Shown piece after piece: positions 19,901 to 26,533 of a stretch of DNA of 64,000 bases. The translations under genes were made by a program, and so were the position numbers. The notes below the pieces were generated by a model. That model saw nothing but the letters and a program-made list of their open reading frames with translations, was not told the DNA's origin and made no database searches. Origin of the DNA: Ulvibacterium sp965248315 (GTDB lineage Bacteria; Bacteroidota; Bacteroidia; Flavobacteriales; Flavobacteriaceae); NCBI RefSeq assembly GCF_965248315.1, contig NZ_CBDFIX010000002.1, positions 2,170,001-2,234,000 of the forward strand. The letters run 5' to 3'. Each line of letters begins with the position of its first letter. The first letter of the stretch is position 1.

Positions 19901-21091
19901 GAAAGTGGTGATCCCTTAGCGGGGCCAGGAGGTGAAAATGTGGGTGAGGTTAAGATTTATGCCTGGCGAGGCCCGGATTTTATCGGTGACCCCACTATGG
20001 ACGTGGCAGGTGTTGGTTGGATTTTAGGCACCCGTTGGTGGCCGTATCAAAGACCCACCTTCGTAACACCTCCATTTGCCGGATACGTTTCCGGACATTC
20101 CACTTTTTCAAGAGCGGCGGCCGAGGTATTGACATTGCTAACAGGAGATCCGTTTTTTCCCGGAGGCATGGGTGTTTTCAATATAGAAGAAAACCGATTT
20201 TTAGTTTTTGAACAAGGCCCCAGTCAAGGCTTCAGCTTGCAATGGGCTACCTACCGGGATGCCTCTGACCAAACAAGTTTGTCTAGAATATGGGGCGGTA
20301 TCCATCCACCTATAGATGATATTCCAGGGCGTATAATTGGAGAAAAGGTTGGTAAAGATGCTTTTGATTTGGCCCAGGATTATTTTGAAGGATTGGTAAG
20401 CATACCAACCGATAATTTCCTCATAGAAATAAAAGGGGAAAGCTGTATAGATAGCAATGATGGATTTATTCATATAACTGCAAAAGACTACTATAATTAT
20501 AGACTTTCCTTAAATCAGCAGGAATATTCGTTTAATCGCGAAATTGAGATTGCCAACTTGGCTCCTGGTACATATCAAGCTTGTATTACCGTTGTGGACA
20601 ATGTGGAATTTGAGCATTGCTACGACTTGGTTGTTCAGGAGGTAACACCAATTGATGTAAACACAAGTATCGTCGAGGAGGGGATTGGTTATAAAGCCAA
20701 ATTTGAGATAAATAAAGGGACCCCTCCTTTCACCATTGAGAAAAACGACCGGGTTATAGGTGCTTTCGAGAATACTTCTTTTGAAACGGAAGTGATCAAT
20801 GGTGATTTGCTGGTCATCCGTTCTGGAAAGGCTTGTGAGGGATTATATTCACAAAAAGTATCGTTTCAGGAGAAGATTATCTACTATCCGAATCCCACAT
20901 CGAATTATTTAACAGTCCTAGGCTCTTCCCATAACCGTGTTTCGGAGCTTTATAATTCCGAAGGAAGACACCTCGGTAGTTTTAGTGGTAAGGATCCCAT
21001 AGATTTCTCTACCCTTGGAAAAGGTGTCTATTTCTTGGTAATCACTTATGATAGAACTACTGAAGCAATAAAGGTAGTTGTCGCTGATTGA
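16967..21091 (+). CDS. Secreted FG-GAP/UnbV - vanadium-haloperoxidase-like fusion with T9SS sorting domain
   Basis: This is a 1374-residue protein. An in-frame stop at 16940 and no upstream ATG leave a TTG start, which gives a proper signal peptide (ending near GLGQ). Residues about 55-400 hold seven FG-GAP/VCBS calcium-type repeats (DFDNDGWDD, DYNNDGFLD, DYNNDGWLD and similar). An ASPIC/UnbV segment follows (about 415-500; WLSGITDRIENIGSNQFITI). Residues about 520-1145 form a PAP2/vanadium-haloperoxidase-like domain with PFAGYVSGHST (His1044) and RIWGGIHPP (Arg1107, His1113). The six-residue Arg-His spacing matches the vanadate pocket of known haloperoxidases. The C-terminal 75 residues (YYPNPTSNYL...) are a type A T9SS sorting domain, so it is exported to the cell surface or medium. 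Halide preference, and even haloperoxidase activity, are inferred. Confidence 0.88.
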   Translation: MITNSLRLLIPIILLFQLRLGLGQTFFEESLMERLGEGITYGSVAVTGLGPGISFMDFDNDGWDDITLPASANRDFQFLRNTGGQFEILDLPISSGGIQSRQAIWVDFDNDGDNDFFAVSDVGRCWFYRNEGNYNFTDIIGVSGLPTAVMEYWGASWGDYNNDGFLDVFISVRDPMQVNHNLLYRNDGDGTFTNVTVAAKLSLDGHITFCSSFIDYDRDGFQDIYMANDKEVTSNILYRNKGDGTFEDVSISSGTDLHMNAMSTTIHDYNNDGWLDIYVTNIYPPLLPGTDIGNAFLLNNRNGTFTNIALENGTRFDSFGWGAVFLDSENDGDLDLYVSSHLDGNDGRKSSAYYQNNGSGIYTIPSSVGFIDDTANSYGNAIGDIQNDGLPDIAVVNTMDQPMMLWENKTVSDQNWLKIKLQGTESNRMGIGSFIEVGAGGQTYFGYTLCGEGYISQNSSSKIFGIGTNEMVDYVEVTWLSGITDRIENIGSNQFITIVEGSNPIENEEDDTENGASENVRDTINSVARQWNEALLDAIRTDLARPTVHARNLFHSALAMYDAWAVFDENSETVFLGKTFRDFSCEFKGMPSTQDLEAARREVLSYAMYSLLHYRFSDSPGAAAALPRFSALMSSLGYNTNNTSTDYETGSYAALGNYLAAKLIEFGNQDGSNEENTYTNTYYTPINDPLMLGTYEDSYGLIDPNRWQPLTFETFIDQSGNPISGETPEFLSPEWGEVIPFALKQAELEILDNGFKSYIYSDPGAPPSIQVSNEDGIEDPYKWHFALVASWSSHLDPDDPTLIDISPGAIGNVDIAIYPESFQDYQAFYDFEEGGDIGLGHPVNPRTGQPYTPQMVKRADYARVLAEFWADGPDSETPPGHWFTILNYVSDHPDTQKRFAGEGDVMDNLEWDVKSYLALGGAMHDAAIATWGVKGYYDYIRPISAIRYMASKGQSSNAELPAYDPHGLPLIPGRIELVESGDPLAGPGGENVGEVKIYAWRGPDFIGDPTMDVAGVGWILGTRWWPYQRPTFVTPPFAGYVSGHSTFSRAAAEVLTLLTGDPFFPGGMGVFNIEENRFLVFEQGPSQGFSLQWATYRDASDQTSLSRIWGGIHPPIDDIPGRIIGEKVGKDAFDLAQDYFEGLVSIPTDNFLIEIKGESCIDSNDGFIHITAKDYYNYRLSLNQQEYSFNREIEIANLAPGTYQACITVVDNVEFEHCYDLVVQEVTPIDVNTSIVEEGIGYKAKFEINKGTPPFTIEKNDRVIGAFENTSFETEVINGDLLVIRSGKACEGLYSQKVSFQEKIIYYPNPTSNYLTVLGSSHNRVSELYNSEGRHLGSFSGKDPIDFSTLGKGVYFLVITYDRTTEAIKVVVAD

Positions 21092-21340
21092 ATACAACTG
21101 CTATGCACTCTAAGTGTTACTTGATTTCCGAATGACAGACTTAAGGAATATTGCCCGGCACTTAAGGTAATTAAAAAACCGTTTCCCAGATCTGGAAAGG
21201 ATATTCATGGCCATGAGTCACTTTTCAAGGCTTTAGGGATTGGATGAAGTTTATAAAGAGTTTTGACTTGTGAATTGTATTTCACATGGGGGTATTTCCA
21301 AAAAAAATCCATTACATCGGTAATAGACTTTTTACTTATA
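21092..21340. other. Intergenic stretch downstream of the haloperoxidase fusion
   Basis: About 250 bp. I see no gene and no confident terminator for the upstream gene. It leads into the tRNA-fragment array. Confidence 0.4.
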
Positions 21341-21357
21341 GTGACCGCGACGGGATT
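21341..21357 (-). pseudogene. tRNA-Arg 3'-end fragment (degenerate copy 1)
   Basis: 17 bp matching the 3' terminus of the tRNA-Arg at 23817-23890 with two mismatches (GTGACCGCGACGGGATT against GTGACCGCGGCAGGATT, plus-strand view). The rest of the tRNA body is missing. The following bases (TCCTTTGAGTTC) weakly resemble those after copy 2, suggesting a decayed tRNA gene or an old integration scar. Confidence 0.5.
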
Positions 21358-21393
21358 ACCTCTGGTTTTCCTTTGAGTTCCACAATCTAAATG

Positions 21394-21424
21394 AAAAGCT
21401 CCAAACCTTAGGTTTGGAGCTTTT
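21394..21424. terminator. Bidirectional hairpin terminator
   Basis: A perfect 14-bp stem (AAAAGCTCCAAACC and its complement) with a 3-nt loop, flanked by A-rich and T-rich runs. It lies left of tRNA fragment copy 2, where a minus-strand tRNA transcript would end. Confidence 0.75.
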
Positions 21425-21508
21425 TTATGTCCTTACTTCGATTCCTGAATGAGCTCAGATTTCATTCGAACAAAAAAGCCTGCCAAATGACGAGCTTTTC
21501 ATTCTTGA

Positions 21509-21563
21509 GTGACCGCGACAGGATTTGCTGTGCACATCCTTTGAACTCAATGTTGCAAATACA
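21509..21563 (-). pseudogene. tRNA-Arg remnant with relic promoter (degenerate copy 2)
   Basis: 17 bp at 21509-21525 match the tRNA-Arg 3' end with one mismatch. About 30 bp further, CAAATACA at 21556-21563 (TGTATTTG on the minus strand) resembles a decayed -7 box of the kind driving the intact tRNA-Arg (TATATTTG). Most of the tRNA body is deleted. This supports a decayed tRNA gene rather than a random match. Confidence 0.45.
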
Positions 21564-21639
21564 AGTCCACGCGCTAGCGCTCGGGTTCTTCATTTCATTC
21601 TAAAACGCAAACGCTGTTTGGTTTTTCCATAAAATAAAG

Positions 21640-21663
21640 AACCACGCCCTTAAGGGCGTGGTT
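21640..21663. terminator. Perfect 24-bp palindromic terminator
   Basis: AACCACGCCCTT followed immediately by its reverse complement, with A-rich DNA on the left and TTTTG on the right. It sits just left of the third tRNA 3'-end fragment and would terminate a minus-strand tRNA transcript. Confidence 0.65.
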
Positions 21664-21674
21664 TTGTTAGTGTC

Positions 21675-21689
21675 GTGACCGCGGCAGGA
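21675..21689 (-). repeat. attL-like exact copy of tRNA-Arg 3' end (15 bp)
   Basis: GTGACCGCGGCAGGA is identical to 23816-23830, the 3' end of the intact tRNA-Arg (acceptor strand plus part of the T stem, and one flanking base). The segment between the two copies lies downstream of the tRNA's 3' end, as expected after site-specific integration into a tRNA gene. Confidence 0.65.
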
Positions 21690-21794
21690 AAATCAGTTTT
21701 ATATTATTTATAGTTGATATATACACTAATTTCAAGAAAAGGTATGTATGTACCATATATTTGATACATATTTGGTGTTTATATGATTCAAAAC

Positions 21795-21814
21795 GGTCGG
21801 ACAAATGTCGGACT
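21795..21814 (+). repeat. Arm-type-like repeat, left copy (two GTCGGAC heptamers)
   Basis: GGTCGGACAAATGTCGGACT holds two GTCGGAC heptamers 11 bp (one helical turn) apart, about 106 bp inside the left core repeat. Its inverted counterpart at 23651-23670 is 17/20 identical. Confidence 0.5.
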
Positions 21815-22068
21815 AAAAACAGCAAAAAATGGCAGCGCACTTAAAGATAAAATCTTTATACTAAAATGTAGATCTAAAGAATTATTTAGGAACCTTGGGA
21901 TTAATAAAGTTTAAATATAGTTTAAGCTTAACGCTATTTTTTTCTTTGCAAACTAAGTTTTTGGCACGTTGTCCAACGACCCCTTTATAGTGGGTTTTTG
22001 CTCATTTTTTCAGGCCGTTCCTTTTTTCTTTGGATTTATTCGCTGGCCTTTGATAAAGACAAATATTC

Positions 22069-22992
22069 CTACCCTAGTAATTTAATCTCTTCTATTTTCC
22101 ACAATGGTTGTTGTTGCCAATCAATAGGAAAATCCATGCTTTTCGTGTAGTCAATGTTTGGATATTTTTCAAATAGCTTTATAATCTTTTCTTTAAATTT
22201 ATTATTAGGGTTTATTCTATCCACTAAATACTGAATAATCGATAAGTAAAAATATGATTTATTCCTACATATTCCACTTTGCTCTATCCATTTATAAGGA
22301 AGCGGATTTTTAGTTTTCAAAACTTTGATAGCCAATTGCCTGTTCCAAAATCTTGAATGATGTGCACAAATGTTTCTACAATATGTCAATGCCATTAACC
22401 AGTTTTCTAAAATTTGATATGGTACACCAAAATCATTCGAAATTTTAGATTTTATAGAAGTGTCTTTTAAATTTGAGAAAGTTTTTGAAAGATGGGCGAA
22501 GGTGATAATTTCCATAACCATCCAACTTGGCATATCATTGTTTACGTATTTCCTTTTAAACTGTATTACAAAATCTTCGGAACTATCCAATTTTGATTTT
22601 TCTATACTTGACTTTCCATTATTTTGGATTGATATGTCTTTAAACAATTTATCATGCTTATACCAATAAGGGTCGTAACGTAGGGAAAGATAATATGTAA
22701 GTTTAGACCTAAGGGCCACTTCAATTTTCTCAATATTTCCAAGTAGTAAAATTCTTAGTTCTCTGTCAAAACAATACATTTTAAAAGAACTTTCCAAATA
22801 GCTATTGGGTTTGAATTTGTGATTTTCTTTTGGTATTTCAAGTTGGGGGTATAGATAACCAGTTAATCTAAAATACCCTATTTTATCAATTAGGTGAAGG
22901 GCTTTATCAAAGTCTTTAACTTCCAAACCCCTTGAAATAAGTAGATGCAACTGCTTCTTGTGGGTTGTGGGTGGTTTTTTGTAGATATCCAA
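22069..22992 (-). CDS. Abi_2 family abortive-infection protein (AbiD/AbiF-like)
   Basis: A 307-residue protein of the Abi_2/COG4823 family. It has the N-terminal hallmark LLISRGLEVKDFDKALHLIDKIGYFRLTGYLYP-type segment (about 17-50), a central helical core (FDRELRILLLGNIEKIEVALRSKL, PYWYKHD), and a C-terminal LMALTYCRNICAHHSRFWNR motif (about 205-225). The RN...H arrangement of that motif resembles HEPN-type RNase sites. Characterised relatives confer phage exclusion in lactococci. The gene is visibly more AT-rich than its neighbours and is the only gene inside the tRNA-Arg-flanked element, so recent acquisition as a defence cargo is likely. No toxin-antitoxin partner is visible. Confidence 0.88.
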   Translation of the reverse strand: MDIYKKPPTTHKKQLHLLISRGLEVKDFDKALHLIDKIGYFRLTGYLYPQLEIPKENHKFKPNSYLESSFKMYCFDRELRILLLGNIEKIEVALRSKLTYYLSLRYDPYWYKHDKLFKDISIQNNGKSSIEKSKLDSSEDFVIQFKRKYVNNDMPSWMVMEIITFAHLSKTFSNLKDTSIKSKISNDFGVPYQILENWLMALTYCRNICAHHSRFWNRQLAIKVLKTKNPLPYKWIEQSGICRNKSYFYLSIIQYLVDRINPNNKFKEKIIKLFEKYPNIDYTKSMDFPIDWQQQPLWKIEEIKLLG

Positions 22993-23650
22993 GTAAAAAG
23001 AATGATAGGTCTAAAAATAGAACACCACTCCTAATACGCATCATAATGATAGGCGGGAGTGGTATGTTAATACAAATATATAATATTATAGCCCATAACA
23101 TACTTTAAATCAATACTTAATACCTATAGTTGTATTAGGTTCCATAGATCGTCCTTATAAGTATTCTTATATATAATTAATTAACTATTTACGAATGTCT
23201 TTCCGCTCCTTCCAGGAACTTATTAAAACACTCATTATGGTTATACGCCCTGTAACTGAACCGAGCAGCTCGTTCATCTAAACATCGGATTCAAGCTTTT
23301 GACTTAATAATCGCTGAAGCAACATGTTGAGTTTTATTTTTTAATAAACCCTTTTTCAGGGTCGAGTTAGTCTTTGATTGGATTTTAAAAAGGCATCTGT
23401 CCACATAGTATAATAGTTGTTCCTGTTTTTATAAATTCCTCAATCTCAAGTGTCACCAACTATTTGGAGTTATTGAAAACTATTTGAAAGTGAATGTCCG
23501 AACTATCCAAATATTTACTTAGTAGTACCAACGTTTATATTTGGTAAATGGCATTAAAAGGATTGAATCACATTATGGTCACCAAGATTATAATGTACTT
23601 ATCTGATAAACAATCAATTATAATAGAGTAAGTATCAATTGATGTAGATT
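22993..23650. other. Non-coding right half of the mini-element
   Basis: About 650 bp without a recognisable gene. Just upstream of the Abi_2 gene are a hairpin-forming ACCACTCC/GGAGTGGT pair (23024-23053) and a TATATTTG box on the minus strand. The rest is AT-rich and featureless to the eye. Confidence 0.45.
23073..23080 (-). promoter_or_regulatory. Candidate -7 box for the Abi_2 gene
   Basis: TATATTTG on the minus strand matches the Bacteroidota TAnnTTTG element, 81 bp before the Abi_2 start. No TTG is found at the usual -33 spacing. An ACCACTCC/GGAGTGGT inverted repeat (23024-23053) lies in the leader and could act as an operator or attenuator. Confidence 0.35.
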
Positions 23651-23670
23651 TGTCCGACTATTGTCCGACC
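23651..23670 (-). repeat. Arm-type-like repeat, right copy in inverse orientation
   Basis: On the minus strand this reads GGTCGGACAATAGTCGGACA, with 17/20 identity to the left copy at 21795-21814. It again has two GTCGGAC heptamers 11 bp apart. It lies about 147 bp inside the tRNA-side core repeat. Confidence 0.5.
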
Positions 23671-23738
23671 ACTTAAAAAAACCATGATTCAATCAAAAAA
23701 TGTAAGTTTCTGAAAATCAGTATATTACAAGGTATTGT

Positions 23739-23758
23739 TGTCGGACAATGGTTGGACA
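23739..23758 (+). repeat. Arm-type-like repeat, second right copy
   Basis: TGTCGGACAATGGTTGGACA has GTCGGAC and GTTGGAC heptamers 11 bp apart, in the same orientation as the left copy. It is about 58 bp from the tRNA-Arg 3' core. Confidence 0.45.
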
Positions 23759-23768
23759 GATTATAACA

Positions 23769-23811
23769 AAATCCTCATAAATAGCTGATTATCATATATT
23801 TATGAGGATTT
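23769..23811 (-). terminator. Terminator of tRNA-Arg
   Basis: A 14-bp stem (AAATCCTCATAAAT and its complement) begins 6 bp beyond the tRNA 3' end on the minus strand and is followed by a T-rich run in that direction. Confidence 0.7.
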
Positions 23812-23816
23812 AAATG

Positions 23817-23890
23817 TGACCGCGGCAGGATTCAAACCTGCAACCTTCTGAGCCGTAATCAGATGCGCTATTCAGTTGCGCCACGCGGCC
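23817..23890 (-). tRNA. tRNA-Arg (anticodon ACG)
   Basis: On the minus strand the sequence folds as a complete cloverleaf. The acceptor GGCCGCG pairs with CGCGGTC, with a G-U at pair 2. The D stem is GCGC/GCGC and the anticodon stem is TCTGA/TCAGA with the 7-nt loop TTACGGC (anticodon ACG). The T stem is GCAGG/CCTGC. CCA is not encoded. A consensus promoter lies upstream. The 3' end is duplicated at 21675, which marks it as an integration target. Confidence 0.95.
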
Positions 23891-23903
23891 TTTGCTATCT
23901 TTG
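23876..23903 (+). promoter_or_regulatory. apt: Candidate apt promoter, overlapping the tRNA-Arg 5' end
   Basis: TTG (23876-23878), N17, TATCTTTG (23896-23903) resembles the Bacteroidota sigma-A promoter. It would transcribe apt from within the 5' half of the divergent tRNA gene. Confidence 0.4.
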
Positions 23904-23952
23904 GGCATGCCATCCGAAGCATGAGGCTTTAACCGACTGCAAAGGAGGGCTG

Positions 23953-23982
23953 CAAATATATTTCTTTTTAAATTTAAGGCAA
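23953..23982 (-). promoter_or_regulatory. tRNA-Arg promoter
   Basis: On the minus strand: TTG, exactly 19 bp, TATATTTG. This is a perfect match to the Bacteroidota -33/-7 consensus, about 60 bp upstream of the tRNA 5' end. It lies in the leader of apt, so the two divergent transcription units interleave. Confidence 0.7.
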
Positions 23983-24000
23983 AATTACGATCATCAAAAT

Positions 24001-24510
24001 ATGGACCTAAAAACCTTTGTACGCGATATACCCGATTTTCCATCCCAAGGAGTTCTTTTTAAGGATATAACCCCACTATTAAAAACCCCTGAGGCACTTA
24101 GGACGGCAACAGAGAGATTGCTTCAAATGGTCAATGGGGAAGTAGATATTGTAGTAGGTATGGAAAGCCGGGGTTTTTTCTTCGCCCCAATTTTGGCCTC
24201 TACATTAAACGCTGGTTTTGTTCCCGTGCGTAAATCAGGGAAACTTCCAGGAAAGGTAGTGGGGGAGACCTATGCTTTGGAATATGGGCAGGATACCTTG
24301 GAAATTCTTGAAGATAGTATTTCCACAGGAGATAGGGTCTTGATACATGATGATGTCTTGGCCACTGGTGGTACAGCCTTGGCTACTTGTGCTTTAGTGG
24401 AGCGCTTGGGCGGAAAAGTTGTACAATGTAATTTTCTTATTGAATTGGAATTTTTAAAAGGGAGGGGGCAATTGAACGGTTTTGATGTAAAATCGCTAAT
24501 GCGCTATTGA
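24001..24510 (+). CDS. apt: Adenine phosphoribosyltransferase
   Basis: A 169-residue type I phosphoribosyltransferase that converts adenine and PRPP to AMP in cytoplasmic purine salvage. The ATG at 24001 gives the canonical N-terminus (FVRDIPDFPSQGVLFKDITP); an upstream in-frame start would read through the tRNA gene. The PRPP-binding loop VLIHDDVLATGGT is at residues 113-125, and GMESRGFFFAP (about 53-63) is the family base-binding segment. Its 3' end overlaps the convergent 51-residue gene by 7 bp. Confidence 0.97.
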   Translation: MDLKTFVRDIPDFPSQGVLFKDITPLLKTPEALRTATERLLQMVNGEVDIVVGMESRGFFFAPILASTLNAGFVPVRKSGKLPGKVVGETYALEYGQDTLEILEDSISTGDRVLIHDDVLATGGTALATCALVERLGGKVVQCNFLIELEFLKGRGQLNGFDVKSLMRY

Positions 24511-24659
24511 CCCAGGGCATTTGTAGTAACATAATAGCGCCATCCAATAATGGCCAACTGTAGTTTGGATGCCTTGGACAAATCCAATCCTTTCTTGGAG
24601 TAACTCGGCAACAACGCCTTATTTATTTTGGCCAAGAGCTTAAAAAAAGCCTTCTTCAA
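24504..24659 (-). CDS. Short conserved flavobacterial protein, 51 aa
   Basis: From a TTG start at 24659 the product is 51 residues: KKAFFKLLAKINKALLPSYS, then LDLSKASKLQLAIIGWRYYV. It resembles a short, uncharacterised protein I recall beside apt in other Flavobacteriaceae. A longer frame starting at 24722 would run through the terminator hairpin at 24689 and is unlikely. It is basic and amphipathic with no known domain. Confidence 0.6.
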   Translation of the reverse strand: MKKAFFKLLAKINKALLPSYSKKGLDLSKASKLQLAIIGWRYYVTTNALGQ

Positions 24660-24688
24660 GATGTTCGATTTTCTCAAAAATACAAAAT

Positions 24689-24717
24689 AAAAACTCGGCC
24701 AAGGGCCGAGTTTTTTA
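24689..24717 (-). terminator. Terminator of the SPFH gene
   Basis: AAAACTCGGCC and its complement around a short loop, followed on the minus strand by a T-rich run. It lies just past the SPFH stop codon. Confidence 0.7.
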
Positions 24718-24726
24718 AACAAGATA

Positions 24727-26064
24727 CTATTTTGAGTTGCTTTCCATCATCTTTTTGGCCAATTCCGCACCTATCAAGGATTGTAGTAAGTTGGCATCCG
24801 TTTTCTGGGAATCTCCGCCACCCTCAATAAAGATTTCAGGTAGGTTAAGCTCCTTTAGCTCCCGAGCTACGCCTACAGAGGTTTTGTACTGCCATTCGGC
24901 ACGTTCCTGGGGCGTAAGGCCGGCATTGACCAATTTAGCATTTTGATAAGCCTCTGCATCTGCGGCAACTTTTTTACTTTGAGCCTTGAATTTTTCCACT
25001 TCAAATTGCTTCTTTTCCTTAACAAGGTTGAATTCCGCTACCTTGGCCTCGGTCTCTGCAGCAATCGTTTTTTGTATCTGCTCTTTCTCCAAACGGGCTC
25101 GTTCCGCTGCTTTTTCGGCCTCTCCCCGGGCCTTTTCCTTCTGTGCACGGTAGAACTCGCGCTCCGCTTGCTGCTTTTCCAATTGGGTCTGGGCTACCTC
25201 TTCTTTTTGTAATTGGAGGCGCTTATCAAAGGTTTCTTCCCAATCAATTTCTGTAACAACGGCCTGGATTACAGTAAGACCATAGGCTTTTAAGGAATTG
25301 CCTTGCTCGCGAACAGGCTCTCCGTTTATTCGCTTTATCCGAAAACGCTTTTGTTTGGATTCTTTGTTTACCACGGTCCGTACTGTTGTACTGTCCCCAA
25401 TAATTTCCCTTCGCTCACTTTCCGTATATTCTTCAAGGACGTACATGCCATTTTCCAATTGATCTTTAAAGTATCGATCAAAATCCGAGGCTTGTCCGGA
25501 AATATAATCCTGGGCATCCATAAGCTTACAGGTATTCTTTATGGATTGGTCAATATTGGGAATAATCCTGGATCGTATCAAGTTTTGTTCCGTCTTGTTG
25601 CGATCCGCAACAGATAGGAATTGGGCTTCCCCATCTGTATTTATGCTGATAACTACAGAGGTTGCGATTCTTGCCTTTACGGCATCACTAAAGGCCCAAT
25701 ATTTGGCGGCATCCACATTGGCATATTCGCTTTGCTCGCCCAGTTCACCATTGGCACTGGGTATTACATATTTTATGGGCAGTTCAAATTGGATAGGAAT
25801 GAGTCTTCCCCACATCTTGGTGTGGATGCCCTGGCGAAAAACCGCCTTTTGTCCGCCCCATGGATATTGAACCGCGTACGCGGTTCCCGGTTCAGCATAG
25901 AATAGCGTTCCTGTGACAATGCTCAATACAATGCCCAAAAGTATAATCTGTAGGCTTTTACGTTGGGTAAACCACCCAAGTAAGCTATGATTTTTAAATA
26001 TTGGTTTCGCTAACAAAGTGAGAATCCCGATACCAATGATGAGTATTCCAAATAAGGTTAACAT
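24727..26064 (-). CDS. SPFH/prohibitin-family membrane protein
   Basis: A 445-residue protein with two N-terminal membrane segments (about 1-18 and 38-58). An SPFH/Band 7 domain follows (about 60-280; YPWGGQKAVFRQGIHTKMWG, ISINTDGEAQFLSVADRN), then a long charged coiled coil rich in Glu, Lys, Gln and Ala (about 285-390). Such proteins oligomerise into membrane scaffolds, sometimes controlling FtsH. The C-terminus (SLIGAELAKKMMES) is short. The gene is monocistronic with its own terminator. Confidence 0.88.
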   Translation of the reverse strand: MLTLFGILIIGIGILTLLAKPIFKNHSLLGWFTQRKSLQIILLGIVLSIVTGTLFYAEPGTAYAVQYPWGGQKAVFRQGIHTKMWGRLIPIQFELPIKYVIPSANGELGEQSEYANVDAAKYWAFSDAVKARIATSVVISINTDGEAQFLSVADRNKTEQNLIRSRIIPNIDQSIKNTCKLMDAQDYISGQASDFDRYFKDQLENGMYVLEEYTESERREIIGDSTTVRTVVNKESKQKRFRIKRINGEPVREQGNSLKAYGLTVIQAVVTEIDWEETFDKRLQLQKEEVAQTQLEKQQAEREFYRAQKEKARGEAEKAAERARLEKEQIQKTIAAETEAKVAEFNLVKEKKQFEVEKFKAQSKKVAADAEAYQNAKLVNAGLTPQERAEWQYKTSVGVARELKELNLPEIFIEGGGDSQKTDANLLQSLIGAELAKKMMESNSK

Positions 26065-26533
26065 AATATGAAGTTTTATAGGTTAGACAATAAGGACAGT
26101 AACAAAAGGCAAATAATAATTTTTATGATGATGATCATTGCTTTAAATCTTAAAAGGGTTAGGAAATGGATATGAATAATCGATTATCCATTTAAGATAT
26201 ATAATAAAAATCTATACTTCCTAACGATTTGATGGAAAACAATACAATTGAATATAGTATTGTAAGTAAAAAAACGAGTTGAATTTCAAATTTTTTTAGA
26301 ATCTCTTGAAGTATGTTTTGAATTGTAAACGTAGAAATTCTGGATATTACAGTTTATAACAATTGAAGGGGCTTTTTGGGCACTTTTTTCTAAACCAAGG
26401 GCCTTTTCATCCAAAAAAATACGTTTTTTATCATTTTGATTTTTTGATAGCCATTTAGAATTGTCAAATTATGGAAATTCGGCCCTCTCAAGAAATCAAA
26501 TTCTTAAAGGTATATTTGTTTCAAATATGGGGC
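26065..26533. other. Divergent intergenic region, SPFH / exchanger
   Basis: About 470 bp of AT-rich DNA between divergent genes. No ORF with coding character is seen. A TATATTTG box (26512-26519) lies 14 bp before the preferred exchanger start, without a matching -33 TTG. Confidence 0.4.

Larger units (their letters stand above)
21690..23815. mobile_element. Putative integrase-less integrative mini-element carrying an Abi_2 gene
   Basis: A 2.1-kb segment bounded by 15-bp direct repeats of the tRNA-Arg 3' end. It contains a single AT-rich Abi_2-family gene and no integrase. Paired GTCGGAC heptamers, 11 bp apart, occur near both ends (21796-21813, 23652-23669, 23740-23757) and resemble arm-type recombinase sites. 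Such an element would need a recombinase in trans. An alternative is a remnant of a larger island that lost its integrase by deletion. Confidence 0.55.

Noticed and set aside
21092..21340. Possible IS remnant downstream of the haloperoxidase fusion
   Set aside because: No terminal inverted repeats or transposase-like translation were found in any frame.
21640..21663. 24-bp perfect palindrome as an IS end or integron-like site
   Set aside because: There is no transposase, target duplication or cassette structure nearby, and position and flanks fit a terminator better.
22993..23650. CRISPR array or integrase fragment in the right half of the mini-element
   Set aside because: No regularly spaced repeats and no ORF with recombinase motifs were seen; the short heptamer pairs are too few and too irregular for an array.
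24660..24722. Extended N-terminus of the 51-residue protein next to apt
   Set aside because: The added 21 residues are encoded by the terminator hairpin and its T-run, so the internal TTG is the better start.
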